The notes: generated by a model from the letters alone, not told the origin. A stretch of 64,000 nucleotides of DNA from Deltaproteobacteria bacterium (GCA_022601195.1 JAHZIX010000029.1:434001-498000); one strand, 5' to 3'; positions 25,576-35,546 are shown, counted from the stretch's first letter. Numbers and translations are program-made.

Positions 25576-25768
25576 TTATCCCAGGTTCGCTTTTCTTTGC
25601 GTCAAAGATCCATAGAGTTGGGTACAATGCTGCAATTGCTGCGGTTCTTATCTAGTTCGAAGGGGGCGAGGCTTTCTCGATTGGGCGGATCTCCCTTCCT
25701 CATTGGTTCTGGGGGATGGAAGGCTGCTGTCGCTCCAGATATTTGGACAGCTATGGAAGGAGATTCTG

Positions 25769-26485
25769 ATGAGTCAGGGGCCAAGACCTCGGTTTACCTT
25801 TCTGGGTCATTCGACAGTGCGGTGCGATCTTCCCGGTGGAGAGGTCATTCTCTTGGAGCCTTGGGTAGATGGAAATCCCGCCTGTCCGGCAGCTCTCAAG
25901 AGCTTTGACCGTTTGGATGGAATTTTCATTACCCACGCTCACATGGACCACATGGGGGATGCGGTGGCTCTGGCGAAGAAATACAAGCCACGGTGTGTTG
26001 TTGCGTCTTTCGAGATCTGTCACTGGTTGGCTGCCCAAGGAGTCGAGAATACGTTCCCAATGAATCTAGGTGGGGGACAAGAGGTTCTTGGAATGCGAGT
26101 CTCCATGGTTCGCGCGGATCACTCCAGTGCGCTGTTGGATGGAGGCTCACTGGTGGAGGGAGGCATTGCAAGCGGGCTGGTATTTCGGCTTTCTACGGGA
26201 TACACCTTCTATCACGCAGGAGATACGGCCCTTTTTTCCGATATGCAACTGATCGGGGAGCTCTATCGCCCGGAGTTGGCCTTCTTGCCGATTGGAGATG
26301 TCTTCACCATGGATGCCAAGCAGGCGGCGAGGGCTTGTCGTTTCTTGGGCCTCCGCGAAGTGATTCCGATCCATTGGGGCACCTTTCCAGTCCTGACTGG
26401 CACCCCGGAGCAACTCGCGATGGAGGTGCGGGATCTAGGTGCCAATTGCACCGTCGTCAAACTGGATCCAGGCGACAGCCACTAG
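25769..26485 (+). CDS. metallo-beta-lactamase-fold metal-dependent hydrolase (UPF0173-like)
   Basis: 238 residues starting MSQGPRPRFTFLGHSTVRCD, with AAGGAG six to seven bases upstream. The zinc motif is THAHMDHMGDAV; further ligands lie in MVRADHSSALL, YHAGDTALFSDM and IPIHWGTFP. This is the YtkL/UlaG-like hydrolase subgroup with the opening F-x-GHST. The substrate is unknown; members act on cyclic esters, phosphodiesters or lactones in the cytoplasm. A longer frame to 25703 has no ribosome site. Confidence 0.88.
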   Translation: MSQGPRPRFTFLGHSTVRCDLPGGEVILLEPWVDGNPACPAALKSFDRLDGIFITHAHMDHMGDAVALAKKYKPRCVVASFEICHWLAAQGVENTFPMNLGGGQEVLGMRVSMVRADHSSALLDGGSLVEGGIASGLVFRLSTGYTFYHAGDTALFSDMQLIGELYRPELAFLPIGDVFTMDAKQAARACRFLGLREVIPIHWGTFPVLTGTPEQLAMEVRDLGANCTVVKLDPGDSH

Positions 26486-26964
26486 GTCGCCTAGCTGACC
26501 TCTGCAGGTGCCATTCTCGTCATCGATTCATGGGAAAAGCTCTGAAAATGGGGTTTGAGAACGCTTCTACTCCCATAGTGTGAGTAAGGGTGACAAAGGG
26601 ATTTGCTGGGTTGTTTCGGGTAGCTGAGATCTGAGTATTCCCGCCTCAGCAGCCTTGAGCCTTGGTTTTGCAGCAGATAGAGAGTACCGGGGACGAAATC
26701 CCTTCGTCAGTCGGTAGAGAGGCGACGGGGAGTCCGGCATCACAATTGCATAAGATACTGTTGTGGCAGGGGTTCCGAGAACCTATTTTGCCATGGAGCT
26801 TTGGGGATGACCCGGGCTTCGCGATAGACTGAATTCTGGAGAGAGTCAACTCAGAGTCCGGTGGCCGTCTGACGTCAAAATCAGCAAATGAAGAGGGGTT
26901 GTGCGCTGCGCGGACAACCAGGTCAGCGAGCCCGGCTGCTGAAAAGTTGCAGAAAGGAATTTCC
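26486..26964. other. 480-bp intergenic leader region before the TPR gene
   Basis: It has no supported gene. A hairpin GGTTGT ... ACAACC (26897-26919) with an inner GC-rich stem lies about 45 bp upstream of the TPR start. A frame from 26899 runs into the TPR gene but lacks a ribosome site. I recognised no riboswitch. Confidence 0.45.
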
Positions 26965-28263
26965 ATGAGCTTCAATAGAAAACACTCCTCGCCCGTGGTG
27001 CGGAGCCTCGGTGTCAGGTCCTTGGGCATTCTCGCCCTCCTGATGTTCGTGAGTGCCTCCGCGGCCCTCGCAGCCGGTTCCGGTCGCATGATCGGCAAGG
27101 TGGTCGATACCGACGGACAGCCCATCGAAGGGGTATCCGTCACGGTGACCAGTCCCGATCTCAATTCCTACAACGAGGTGAGGACGACCAAGAAGAACGG
27201 CCAGTTCACGGTTAGCTTTTCTGACGCCTACCTGCCCTATATCTACCAGTTGGAAAAGGCTGGTTACCAGTCCATCAAGCAGGAGTACAAGGCGGTTCGC
27301 CAGGGCGTGTCGCGCTTTACCTTCGAGATGCCCGTGGGCGTCTCTGCTGCCGAGGCAGACGCCATGCAGCAGGTAAGCTCCGAGTCCAATGAGGCGATCA
27401 TGGCTTTCAACAATGCTCTGGCTGCCTTCGAAGCAAAGGACAACACAACCGCCAAAACCGAAATCGCCGCAGCCTTGACCGCTGACCCGGAGATTCATCA
27501 GGCTCATCTCCTCCTGGCTGAGATTCTCATCAGCGAGAAGCAGTACCTGGAGGCCGCAACCTCTGCCGAAAAAGCCCTCGAGCTAGCCCCTGGGAATGTG
27601 GACGGCTTGCGGATGCGCTATGAGGCCTATCGTAGTGGAGGCGAGAAGGAGAAGTCTGAAGAAGCTTTTGCTGCCTACCAGGCTGCCGGAGAAGCGGCGG
27701 AAGAAGCCAAGCGTATCTACAACGAGGGAGTCCAGCTGGACAAGGCTGGTGACGTCGAATCTGCCTATGCCAAATTCCTTCAGGCGGCAGAAATGGACCC
27801 CAACTTGGGGTTGGCTCAAGTCGCTGTCATGGCCGCCGCCTACAAGAGCAAGCGTCACGACGAAGCAGCAGCTGCCGCCGAACGAATCCTCGTCAATAGC
27901 CCACAAGATCCACAGGCGCTCAAAGTGCGCTACGACTCCTATGTCGGTCTGAAGGACGATGCCAAGATTCTCGATGCCCTGGTGGACCTTGCGGCAGTGG
28001 ACAAGGATTTCGCCAGCCAGACGCTCTATAACAGTGGAATTGAAAAATTCAATGCGGGTGATTACAAGGCCGCTGTCTTGCTCCTTGGCAAGACTCTCAA
28101 AGCGGACGCCTCCAACGCCCAGGCTCACTACTACCTGGGGATCTCTTCCCTCAACATGGGGGACAACGCCACAGCCAAGACTCATCTGGGGCGCTTTGTA
28201 GAGCTCGCTCCGGAGGACGAGAACGCGGCAGCAGCCAAAGAGATGATGAACTACCTCAAATAA
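26965..28263 (+). CDS. exported TPR protein with carboxypeptidase-regulatory-like domain
   Basis: 432 residues starting MSFNRKHSSPVVRSLG, with a signal peptide cleaved after AALA. A carboxypeptidase-regulatory-like Ig fold follows (about 38-120: GRMIGKVVDTDGQPIEGVSVTV ... KKNGQFTVSF). Helical repeats of TPR type run to the C-terminus (LLAEILISEKQYLEAATSAEKALELAPGN; YYLGISSLNMGDNATAKTHLGRFVELAPED). AAGGAA stands before the ATG, and an upstream frame to 26899 looks untranslated. It is probably a periplasmic scaffold; the partner is unknown. A strong terminator closes the unit. Confidence 0.85.
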   Translation: MSFNRKHSSPVVRSLGVRSLGILALLMFVSASAALAAGSGRMIGKVVDTDGQPIEGVSVTVTSPDLNSYNEVRTTKKNGQFTVSFSDAYLPYIYQLEKAGYQSIKQEYKAVRQGVSRFTFEMPVGVSAAEADAMQQVSSESNEAIMAFNNALAAFEAKDNTTAKTEIAAALTADPEIHQAHLLLAEILISEKQYLEAATSAEKALELAPGNVDGLRMRYEAYRSGGEKEKSEEAFAAYQAAGEAAEEAKRIYNEGVQLDKAGDVESAYAKFLQAAEMDPNLGLAQVAVMAAAYKSKRHDEAAAAAERILVNSPQDPQALKVRYDSYVGLKDDAKILDALVDLAAVDKDFASQTLYNSGIEKFNAGDYKAAVLLLGKTLKADASNAQAHYYLGISSLNMGDNATAKTHLGRFVELAPEDENAAAAKEMMNYLK

Positions 28264-28305
28264 GCCAGCTGCTCGGTTTCACCGAGTAGCTCGAGGTTCG
28301 ATATC

Positions 28306-28337
28306 AAGGGGTGATCTTTCTGAGATCACCCCTTTTT
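28306..28337 (+). terminator. intrinsic terminator after the TPR gene
   Basis: AAGGGGTGATCT pairs perfectly with AGATCACCCCTT around TTCTG, followed by a T-run. Confidence 0.92.
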
Positions 28338-28510
28338 CTACAGGAATCCGGCATTGGCACCCGGAATCGGCATTCGGCTTTCAAGAAGGTGAACACTGGG
28401 CCGCAGGCAGAGTGAGCCTCCGTAGAGGGGTAGAGGCGCGGAACCGATGGCTGACGCCGGAGATCCCAGGAGACCCGGAGCCGCAGTTGAAGGTCGGAGA
28501 GAAGGAAGGG

Positions 28511-31500
28511 CTAATCGATCCTGCGGGTCAGCCATTCCTGCCGGTAGGCATCCAGCTCCGGGCTTCGAGGGAAACTCTCGCCTTCTCCAAAGGGATAGCC
28601 GCTCATGGCGCGAAAGGGGAGGGGCTCTACGGTTCGTGCTTCGAAGGTATTGCGATCCGCATCCTTGTCCCAGCCAAGACTTTCCAGAAAAACCGTTCGC
28701 TGCCAGCCCTCAGCAACGGGAGGCATGGTCGAGGCATCGAAGGTGAGAACGATCTCATCTCCCGCTGCTAGGACAACAGAGCGATCGTCGGCGACACGGA
28801 GAAGCTCTCTGACGTCACCCAATCGAGTGTAGGAACCCACCATGGGAAGCCAAGGAGAGTCTTTCCGGACCTGGGAATAGTCGAAGTGGTGGGGTCCGTT
28901 GGGGGCCTGTCGAGTTACCCGGGAGAAGCCACGGAACCGCAGCTCAGCCTGCTCCGCTTGGAGCTTGCCTCGCAACAGGGCCTCGCTGTCCGCCGGCTGC
29001 GTAGTCCAGGCAATGCGATCCCAGGACAGCCATTGGGTCGTGACGAAGCGGAGCCGGTGAGCTCCTGGAGGAAGGGGTGGGGTCTCGACGACCATGGTCT
29101 TGGTCTTCCCGGCGGGAAAGCCCGTCGAAGGCATCAGGACACTCCAACCGGCGGCCGTCTCCACTTCCAGCCTCGGAGGTTGCCAGGTCAGGTCGGTGCG
29201 TTGGGCCAAAGCTAGGTTGAGGCTGGCGTCGGCGGGGAAGATCCAGCCGTCCAGGTGAAGGCGCACCGAGCGGGCTGGGGCTTGCCCGAGGTCCATAGTG
29301 AAGGTCCAAGGTCGCTGGGCCACCCCCTGGTAGCGGCTGGGTTGGTAGCCATCGGCGTAGATCTCGTCCCGACTGGCAACTTGGTTGGTGACTTCTTGGC
29401 CTTCCGCATCCCAGGCCCTGTGAAGAGCCTTGAGATCGCGGCTCGCGAGCACTTTGTCTTCGATCTGCTGCCCCAACTCGATCCGCAGGCTACTCGCGAC
29501 CTCGACTTGTTTCGGATGGTCGACGATCCACAAACGGGCAAGATCGAAATAGGCCGCCTCCCAGAGCTCTTCCGTGATGCGCATTTCGTATCGGCCGTTT
29601 CTGGGGACGGCTCCATCCACCCGAACGATCTCCTGCGGGTCGGCACCGGCCCAGACTCCCGGAGCCACCGGCATTCCCAGGGGAGCTCCCCAGAGAAGAT
29701 CGGTGACGAAAGCCATTTCCTCGCCGTTCCAGACGTAGAGAAAGGGGCAACTTCCTTTCAGGACCTGCTCTTCGACGACCAGCTGATCACCAGCGACCTC
29801 GAGGCGATTCTGGGGCACACCGTTGGTCCACACAACTCTCAGCAAGTCTGCTTGCCGCAGCTGGCCCAGTCCGAAGTGAGCCAGATCGCCAGACAGCTCC
29901 CGGAATTGGTAGGCGGCACCGCTACGGACTTCGACGGTCGCTCCTTGCCCGAGAAGATTGTTCTTGGAGTTGCCTTGGTCCAAACCCCGGAGCCGAACCT
30001 GAAGCCAACCGTTGGCATTGCCTCCTTGGTTGGTGAACCAGCTCAACCCCGTAGGGCCCGCGGTCAGGAGATCGAGATCTCCGTCACTGTCCAGGTCTGC
30101 GACACTGAGAGTCGTGATGTCGACGGGGGACTCGGCCAGAGCTGTGGGTTCCCACTGCCCCCCCGGTCTTTGCCAGAGGATCGCGATGCCCTCTTCGCTG
30201 GCGATGGCGAGGTCCAGACGGCCATCGTTGTCGGCATCGAAGGCCACCAGGTCAGTGATGGATCTCAACTCGGATGCGGCGGAGTCTAGAGCCGCCAGCG
30301 GCACGAAATGTTCTTGGCCATTTTCCTCTTTCGGATGGAGAGCGCCTTGGCGATTGAGTAGGCCGCGAAGGCTGGGTCCTCCGGTAATGATCTCCGGGAA
30401 GCCGTCCTGATCGAGATCGGCGCTCACCACTGCCGTAGTTGCTTCGATTCCGGCGAAATCGGCTACTGTGCCGCGCAGAGCAAACTGGCCCTGGCGAAGG
30501 TTGTCGAACCACTGGAGGCCGCTGTCGTAAGCCAGCAGCAGGTCTAGGTCACCGTCCCGATCCAGATCACTGGTTAGGAGATCGTTGACGGCCTTAGCCT
30601 GGAAGGCCGGGAAGGCCTGCTCCCCTACCGCTTTCAAGGGCCCTTGGAGGTTATTGAAGAGCAGCTCTATCGCCCCCGCCTTACCTCCTGCCAGAGCCAG
30701 ATCGAGATCTCCTTCGATATCGAAATCGATGCCGATGGCTGCTGTAGCCCCCAACCCGGCCAAACCCAAAGACTCGGTGTGGTCTATGAATGAGCCCGAA
30801 CCGTCGCCCTGCCAATAGGTGAGGTCTTCGGGGCCATAGCCCAAGAGATCGGACAGGCCATCGTTGTCCAAGTCGGTGATTAGGAGGCCCTGGAGAGCTG
30901 AATTTGCTGGCAGTCGTATGGGTTCGCTCTGGGTAGCGTCGTGCTCCGGGCTCGTCAGGTGTAATACCAGAGCCCCTTCGCCGGTGCCGACAACGCGGGC
31001 GATATCCGGCTTTCGATCCCCGTTCAGGTCGCCCACCGCCAGGGCCTTTCCGGAATTGGGCTGCGAGCTAAGGGAGGTTCCCTGGAAGGAAACAGGTACC
31101 GGCTCTCCGAAGCTTAGGGGTTCCGGTTCGAGGGCGAAACGCAGCACCGGCAACCCCTGAATACCGGTGGAGAGCTCTCGGAGGCTCTCTCGAAACATGG
31201 CACTGACTTTGAGCACATTTTCCAGCCGCAAAGCCGGGGTACGAGCTGCGGAGAGATCCCCCGCTTCCAGAGCTTCAAAGACCTTCTCGATGGCCGTCTC
31301 GGCGATCGGCGGTGCTTGCCAAAGCAACTCCCTCACTCGCAGGTATGCGCCACTGGCGGCGGCGCGATCTCCCGAAGCGATTGCCTGTTGCCCTTGGGCG
31401 AGCAGCACCACGACATTCTCCGGCCTCAGCTGGGCGAGCCGAACCGCGGTTCGTGCGGCTGCCTGCTTCGCCTCCTCAGACACTAAGGTGGTCGCCTGGC

Positions 31501-31909
31501 GATAGAGGGAGTACTGCACCTCCGGGTCTTGCGGGTTGGCATCCGCGGCTCTTTGGTAGGCTTCCAGGGCTTCGTCCTGTCGGCCGCTCCATTGCAGTAT
31601 GTCGCCTCGCAAGGCCAGCAGGTCGCCCCGTCCTGGAGCTTTTGCCAGGGCGTTTTCGAGAGCGGCCTCGGCCTCTTCCAACTTTTGCTGACGAAGGAGA
31701 GCAATGCCGAGGTTTGCGTAGCCCAGTGGGTCCTCCGGGGCTACCTCCAGCAATTGGCGGAAGGTTTCCTCCGCCTGTTCCGGCGCTTCATTTTCCAATT
31801 GGGCGAGGCCGGTATCCCTCAACTCGAGGGCTTGGGGTGGCAATACCCTTTCCGGCGAAGGGCAAGCCAGGGTGAGGAGCAGCGTCGGTAGCCATAGAGC
31901 TCGTTTCAT
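28511..31909 (-). CDS. CRTAC1-like lipoprotein with TPR, FG-GAP/VCBS and ASPIC/UnbV regions
   Basis: 1132 residues starting MKRALWLPTLLLTLAC, a lipoprotein signal with lipobox L-T-L-A-C. About residues 30-190 are TPR repeats (AEETFRQLLEVAPEDPLGYANLGIALL). Residues ~290-650 hold FG-GAP/VCBS beta-propeller repeats with Ca-binding D-x-D-x-D-G loops (DLNGDRKPDIARV, DLDRDGDLDLLLAYD, DADNDGRLDLAIA, DLDSDGDLDLLTAG). An ASPIC/UnbV domain follows (WLQVRLRGLDQGNSKNNLLGQGATVEV). The last ~400 residues are a conserved C-terminal region (CPFLYVWNGEEMAFVTDLLW). It is surface- or periplasm-exposed; the function is unknown. There is no ribosome site, and TAGAAT lies eight bases before the ATG. Confidence 0.88.
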   Translation of the reverse strand: MKRALWLPTLLLTLACPSPERVLPPQALELRDTGLAQLENEAPEQAEETFRQLLEVAPEDPLGYANLGIALLRQQKLEEAEAALENALAKAPGRGDLLALRGDILQWSGRQDEALEAYQRAADANPQDPEVQYSLYRQATTLVSEEAKQAAARTAVRLAQLRPENVVVLLAQGQQAIASGDRAAASGAYLRVRELLWQAPPIAETAIEKVFEALEAGDLSAARTPALRLENVLKVSAMFRESLRELSTGIQGLPVLRFALEPEPLSFGEPVPVSFQGTSLSSQPNSGKALAVGDLNGDRKPDIARVVGTGEGALVLHLTSPEHDATQSEPIRLPANSALQGLLITDLDNDGLSDLLGYGPEDLTYWQGDGSGSFIDHTESLGLAGLGATAAIGIDFDIEGDLDLALAGGKAGAIELLFNNLQGPLKAVGEQAFPAFQAKAVNDLLTSDLDRDGDLDLLLAYDSGLQWFDNLRQGQFALRGTVADFAGIEATTAVVSADLDQDGFPEIITGGPSLRGLLNRQGALHPKEENGQEHFVPLAALDSAASELRSITDLVAFDADNDGRLDLAIASEEGIAILWQRPGGQWEPTALAESPVDITTLSVADLDSDGDLDLLTAGPTGLSWFTNQGGNANGWLQVRLRGLDQGNSKNNLLGQGATVEVRSGAAYQFRELSGDLAHFGLGQLRQADLLRVVWTNGVPQNRLEVAGDQLVVEEQVLKGSCPFLYVWNGEEMAFVTDLLWGAPLGMPVAPGVWAGADPQEIVRVDGAVPRNGRYEMRITEELWEAAYFDLARLWIVDHPKQVEVASSLRIELGQQIEDKVLASRDLKALHRAWDAEGQEVTNQVASRDEIYADGYQPSRYQGVAQRPWTFTMDLGQAPARSVRLHLDGWIFPADASLNLALAQRTDLTWQPPRLEVETAAGWSVLMPSTGFPAGKTKTMVVETPPLPPGAHRLRFVTTQWLSWDRIAWTTQPADSEALLRGKLQAEQAELRFRGFSRVTRQAPNGPHHFDYSQVRKDSPWLPMVGSYTRLGDVRELLRVADDRSVVLAAGDEIVLTFDASTMPPVAEGWQRTVFLESLGWDKDADRNTFEARTVEPLPFRAMSGYPFGEGESFPRSPELDAYRQEWLTRRID

Positions 31910-31917
31910 GGGGGCGT

Positions 31918-31923
31918 ATTCTA
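31918..31923 (-). promoter_or_regulatory. -10-like hexamer TAGAAT of the CRTAC1-like gene
   Basis: On the minus strand TAGAAT is followed by eight bases, mostly C, and then the ATG. There is no Shine-Dalgarno sequence, consistent with a leaderless start. Confidence 0.45.
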
Positions 31924-31987
31924 CCTTCCCGCGGCTTGGAATCCATGGGGTTCCCGACCGGAGGCAGTCGGGTCCCTCGCGGGAGGG

Positions 31988-31993
31988 TACAAT
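31988..31993 (+). promoter_or_regulatory. -10-like hexamer TACAAT of polA
   Basis: TACAAT is followed by nine bases and the polA ATG, with no purine-rich ribosome site between them. The 93-bp divergent region therefore appears to hold two back-to-back leaderless promoters. Confidence 0.45.
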
Positions 31994-32002
31994 CACTCTC
32001 CC

Positions 32003-34672
32003 ATGACTGAACAATCCTCTAGCGTTCCCTCACCTCGGCGACTTTTTCTCATCGATGGCTTCTCGAATATTTTTCGAGCTTTCTACGCCATCCGCAACCT
32101 TTCGAACTCCAAAGGGGAGCCGACCAACGCGGTATTTGGTTTCCTGCAGATGCTTCGCAAGCTGCTCAAGGACGAGGATCCGGATTTCGTTGGTGTCGCT
32201 TTGGATGTCTCTCGGAAGACGGTTCGTTCAGAGAAGTTTCCCGAGTACAAGGCCAATCGATCACCCATGCCGGAAGATTTACGGCCGCAGATTCCCTTGA
32301 TCCGGCAAGTGATCGAGGCCTACCAAATTCCCATCTTGGAAATGCCCAAATATGAAGCGGATGACGTTCTCGGCACTCTAGGCCGGGCAGCGGCCCAGGA
32401 GGGCTACGATGTCGTTTTGGTCTCAGCGGATAAGGATCTGTTCCAACTCGTGAGTCCAAGGGTCTCCCTCTTTCACACTGGCAGAAACAAGCTCTACGAT
32501 CCGGCTCTCGTCGAGGAAGATTTTGGGGTACCTCCCTCTCAAGTGGCCGATGTCCTGGCTCTCATGGGGGACGCTAGCGACAACGTCCCCGGGGTCAAGG
32601 GAATCGGCGAGAAAGGGGCCAAGAATCTAATTCGCGAGTATGGCTCGGTAGAAAACCTCCTCGATCGTGCCGGAGAGATTCAGCGCAAGAGCTATCGCGA
32701 GGGTCTGAGGGAGCATCGGCAAATGGCCGAGTTGTCGAAGGATCTGGTGACGATTCATTGCGACCTTCCCATTCCCTTCGAGCCCGATCAGCTGCGGCGG
32801 GATCCTCCGGACATGGATTTGTTGCGAGATCTCTTACGCCAGTTGGAGTTCTACTCTTTGCTCGAGGAGTTGGAAGGCTCGGCTTCCCAGCAGGAGCCAC
32901 TCCCCGGGGCTGAAGCGGTTCGTTCCGCCAGCCAATGGCGAGCCTTGGTAGAGCCCTTCGGGAAGGCCATTGTGGTGGTAGCAGTGGCCGCTGGCGAAGC
33001 TCCTCCCATCGGCCTAGTGGTAGCTGATGGAGCTGGGGAGGCGTTCTTCTACGCCGACTTCCGAGAAGGCGGAGATCTCGCAGCGGCGGTTCGCACTTCC
33101 TTGGCTGCCTGGTTCGAAGATTCCCAGCGCTGCCTCCTGGGCCATGACCTCAAGGAAGTGCTGCGGCTGGCGGAAGGAAATGTCGAGGTTCGGGCGCGCC
33201 TATTTGACACCATGCTGGCTTCCTATGTGCTTCACCCCTCCTTCAAGCATGGAATCGAAGAGTTAGCGCTGGAGAGGTTACGGCAGTCTTTGACCAGCGC
33301 AGCGGTGGCCGGCTGGGCCAAAGGTGTTGAGCCAGAGGCCGAGAGCGAAGGGCTCCTGACCTATGCCGGGGAGCGAGGAGCGGTGGCGCACCGTTTGGCG
33401 GAGGCCATGAAAGAGGACCTCCATGGCGATGACAGCGACAAAGCTCTCGGCTGGGTTTACGACAGTATCGAGGAGCCCCTCTTGCCCGTATTGGTGGCCA
33501 TGGAGGAAAGGGGAGTTCTACTGGATACTCAATTCCTGGCGGATATGTCCCAGGAGTTGGAGAAAGACATCGCCGCCTTGGAAGGAGATATCTCGGAGCT
33601 TGCCGGAGAGACTTTCAACATCAATTCTCCTCAGCAGCTAGGAGTGATCCTATTCGAGAAGCTGGGATATCCGGTGGTGAAACGGACCCGTAAGACCAAG
33701 AGTTACGCCACTGGAGCTGAAGTGTTGGAGCAGCTAGCGGCCCAGGGGTATCCCCTACCGGAGCGCATCCTCCGCTATCGGGAGCTCACCAAGCTCAAAT
33801 CGACCTATGTGGATGCCCTGCCCGTCTTGGTGGAGGAGGATGGGCGAATTCATACTCGCTTCAATCAGGCGGTAGCGGCCACGGGGCGCTTGTCGTCGGC
33901 TCGACCAAATTTGCAGAATATTCCCATCAGAACTGAGCTTGGACAGCGCATCCGGAAGGCTTTTGTCGCGGCCCCGGGGCACCAACTCCTGGTGGCGGAC
34001 TACAGCCAAGTGGAGTTACGAGTGCTAGCTCACATCGCCGGTGAGGAAGCGATGCTGGAGGCCTTTCGGGCTGGCCAGGACATTCACCGAGCTACCGCGG
34101 CTCTGGTGTTTGGAGTCTCAGCGGAAATGGTCGCTCCGGAGCAGAGGAGAGCGGCCAAGACCATCAACTTTGGAATTCTCTACGGTATGAGTGCCTTTGG
34201 TCTGGCCCGGAATCTGGGTATTTCCAACGCGCAAGCAAAGCAGTTCATCGAGACCTACCTGGGTCGCTACTCAGGAGTAAAGGCCTACGTGGATGGCACC
34301 ATTGCCGAGGCGGAAAAGGAGGGTAAGGTCATCACCCTCGACGGTCGGGTCCGCTGGTTGCCGGAGATTCACAGCAAGAATAGGGCGATTCGCGAGAACG
34401 CCCGTCGCATGGCCATCAACGCACGCATTCAGGGAACCGCTGCAGACATCATGAAGCTGGCCATGATCGAGGTTCATCGTCGTTTGCGGGAATCGGCCTT
34501 CAAAGCTCGGCTTCTGCTGACCGTTCATGATGAATTGGTTCTTGAAGTACCGGATGATGAGGTTCATCAGGTGGCCGAGCTCGTCCGTGAGGGAATGGAA
34601 GGTGTGCGCCAGTTGGATGCCCCCTTGCTAGCCGATGTCGGTGTTGGCCCCACCTGGTTCGAAGCCAAGTAG
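32003..34672 (+). CDS. polA: DNA polymerase I
   Basis: 889 residues. The 5'-3' exonuclease domain (1-~290) has LFLIDGFSNIFRAFYAI, YEADDVLGTL, SADKDLFQL and GDASDNVPGVKGIGEKGA. A degenerate 3'-5' exonuclease-like domain (~300-470) follows. The polymerase domain has motif A DYSQVELRVLAHIAGE, motif B RRAAKTINFGILYGMSAFG and motif C LLTVHDELVLEVP. It fills gaps and removes primers in replication and repair. The proofreading residues appear lost: no D-x-E near residues 325-332, V386 where E. coli has D424 (GHDLKEV), and R458 in place of D501 (Y454-A-G-E-R). It starts nine bases after TACAAT, probably leaderless. Confidence 0.97.
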   Translation: MTEQSSSVPSPRRLFLIDGFSNIFRAFYAIRNLSNSKGEPTNAVFGFLQMLRKLLKDEDPDFVGVALDVSRKTVRSEKFPEYKANRSPMPEDLRPQIPLIRQVIEAYQIPILEMPKYEADDVLGTLGRAAAQEGYDVVLVSADKDLFQLVSPRVSLFHTGRNKLYDPALVEEDFGVPPSQVADVLALMGDASDNVPGVKGIGEKGAKNLIREYGSVENLLDRAGEIQRKSYREGLREHRQMAELSKDLVTIHCDLPIPFEPDQLRRDPPDMDLLRDLLRQLEFYSLLEELEGSASQQEPLPGAEAVRSASQWRALVEPFGKAIVVVAVAAGEAPPIGLVVADGAGEAFFYADFREGGDLAAAVRTSLAAWFEDSQRCLLGHDLKEVLRLAEGNVEVRARLFDTMLASYVLHPSFKHGIEELALERLRQSLTSAAVAGWAKGVEPEAESEGLLTYAGERGAVAHRLAEAMKEDLHGDDSDKALGWVYDSIEEPLLPVLVAMEERGVLLDTQFLADMSQELEKDIAALEGDISELAGETFNINSPQQLGVILFEKLGYPVVKRTRKTKSYATGAEVLEQLAAQGYPLPERILRYRELTKLKSTYVDALPVLVEEDGRIHTRFNQAVAATGRLSSARPNLQNIPIRTELGQRIRKAFVAAPGHQLLVADYSQVELRVLAHIAGEEAMLEAFRAGQDIHRATAALVFGVSAEMVAPEQRRAAKTINFGILYGMSAFGLARNLGISNAQAKQFIETYLGRYSGVKAYVDGTIAEAEKEGKVITLDGRVRWLPEIHSKNRAIRENARRMAINARIQGTAADIMKLAMIEVHRRLRESAFKARLLLTVHDELVLEVPDDEVHQVAELVREGMEGVRQLDAPLLADVGVGPTWFEAK

Positions 34673-34795
34673 CTTCGTCGCCTCAATTTTGCCTCATTCG
34701 GCCTTCGAAACGACCTCTCGAAGAGCTCTAGACGCCACTCCCGAACGGTTTCATCTTCCTGTCGCACCCATGCGGTCAGGAGGAAGGCAAAGAAG

Positions 34796-35515
34796 ATGCG
34801 GGAATGGAGTCTGGCGCCTATCGGCACCCCGGAAGCAACACCTCGAGATTTGGCAAAGGGTCTCGAGGAGGGCCGCTCTGCGAGGTGGTGGTTAGAGACC
34901 CTGGGGGTGTTGATCCTCGGCGGAAGCCTCTACGGAGCGGCCATCGGGCTTTGGCATGGTCCGAAACTAGCGGTGTACGTGGCAGTCAAGCTGCCCTTGC
35001 TCCTGGTCCTGACGGCAACCCTGACTTTGGCTCTCAACTGGATGGCTGCCTTGCTGTTCGGACTCCGTCTAGAAATACGGGAGGTGGCGGCGCTCGCCTT
35101 TTCTGCGCTGTCGGTAGCCGCTGTGGTTCTAGCCTCACTGACGCCCATCGCACTCTTTTTCACTTACACGGTTCCTATTCCCAGCGTAGCTGCCCGGACA
35201 ACCCACAACCTGCTCTACCTGATGCACACAGCTTTCGTTGCTGCTTCGGGGTTGGTGGGGACGGCAGCTCTCAGAGGAACTCTCCGGCGGATTCTGCGCC
35301 GGAGAGGGGCTGATCCCAGTCGAGCCTTCAAGATCTACGCCCTATGGGTGACTTCCTTCGCTGTCGTCGGGGGAGAGGTGGCGTGGGCTCTGCGGCCTTT
35401 CGTTGGCAGTATTTATCACCCGGTGGTTTTTTTTCGAACGAATGCTCTAGACGGCAACGTCTACGAGTTCATTCTCCAAGAGATCTTGCCCTTCTTACTC
35501 TGGGGCGAGTCATGA
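34796..35515 (+). CDS. polytopic membrane protein, first of a related pair
   Basis: 239 residues with about five hydrophobic segments (TLGVLILGGSLYGAAIGLWHG, LLLVLTATLTLALNWMAALLFG, ALSVAAVVLASLTPIALFFTY and others) and a C-terminal signature WALRPFVGSIYHPVVFFRTNALDGNVYEFI. It was not matched to a named family. The next gene has the same plan and a related tail (TTFLRPVLWRPPD ... FFQTERMSFFEHL). No strong ribosome site is visible before the start (frame opens at 34796). Tandem pairs like this could form a hetero-oligomeric membrane complex, but that is speculation. Confidence 0.7.
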   Translation: MREWSLAPIGTPEATPRDLAKGLEEGRSARWWLETLGVLILGGSLYGAAIGLWHGPKLAVYVAVKLPLLLVLTATLTLALNWMAALLFGLRLEIREVAALAFSALSVAAVVLASLTPIALFFTYTVPIPSVAARTTHNLLYLMHTAFVAASGLVGTAALRGTLRRILRRRGADPSRAFKIYALWVTSFAVVGGEVAWALRPFVGSIYHPVVFFRTNALDGNVYEFILQEILPFLLWGES

Positions 35516-35546
35516 GGATAGGTCTTTGGTTCAGGAGGAGAGGAAC

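Noticed and set aside
29255..30289. 344-residue open frame on the plus strand
   Set aside because: It is antisense to the CRTAC1-like lipoprotein gene and has no start signals or recognisable domains. High GC at third positions of the real gene keeps this frame open.
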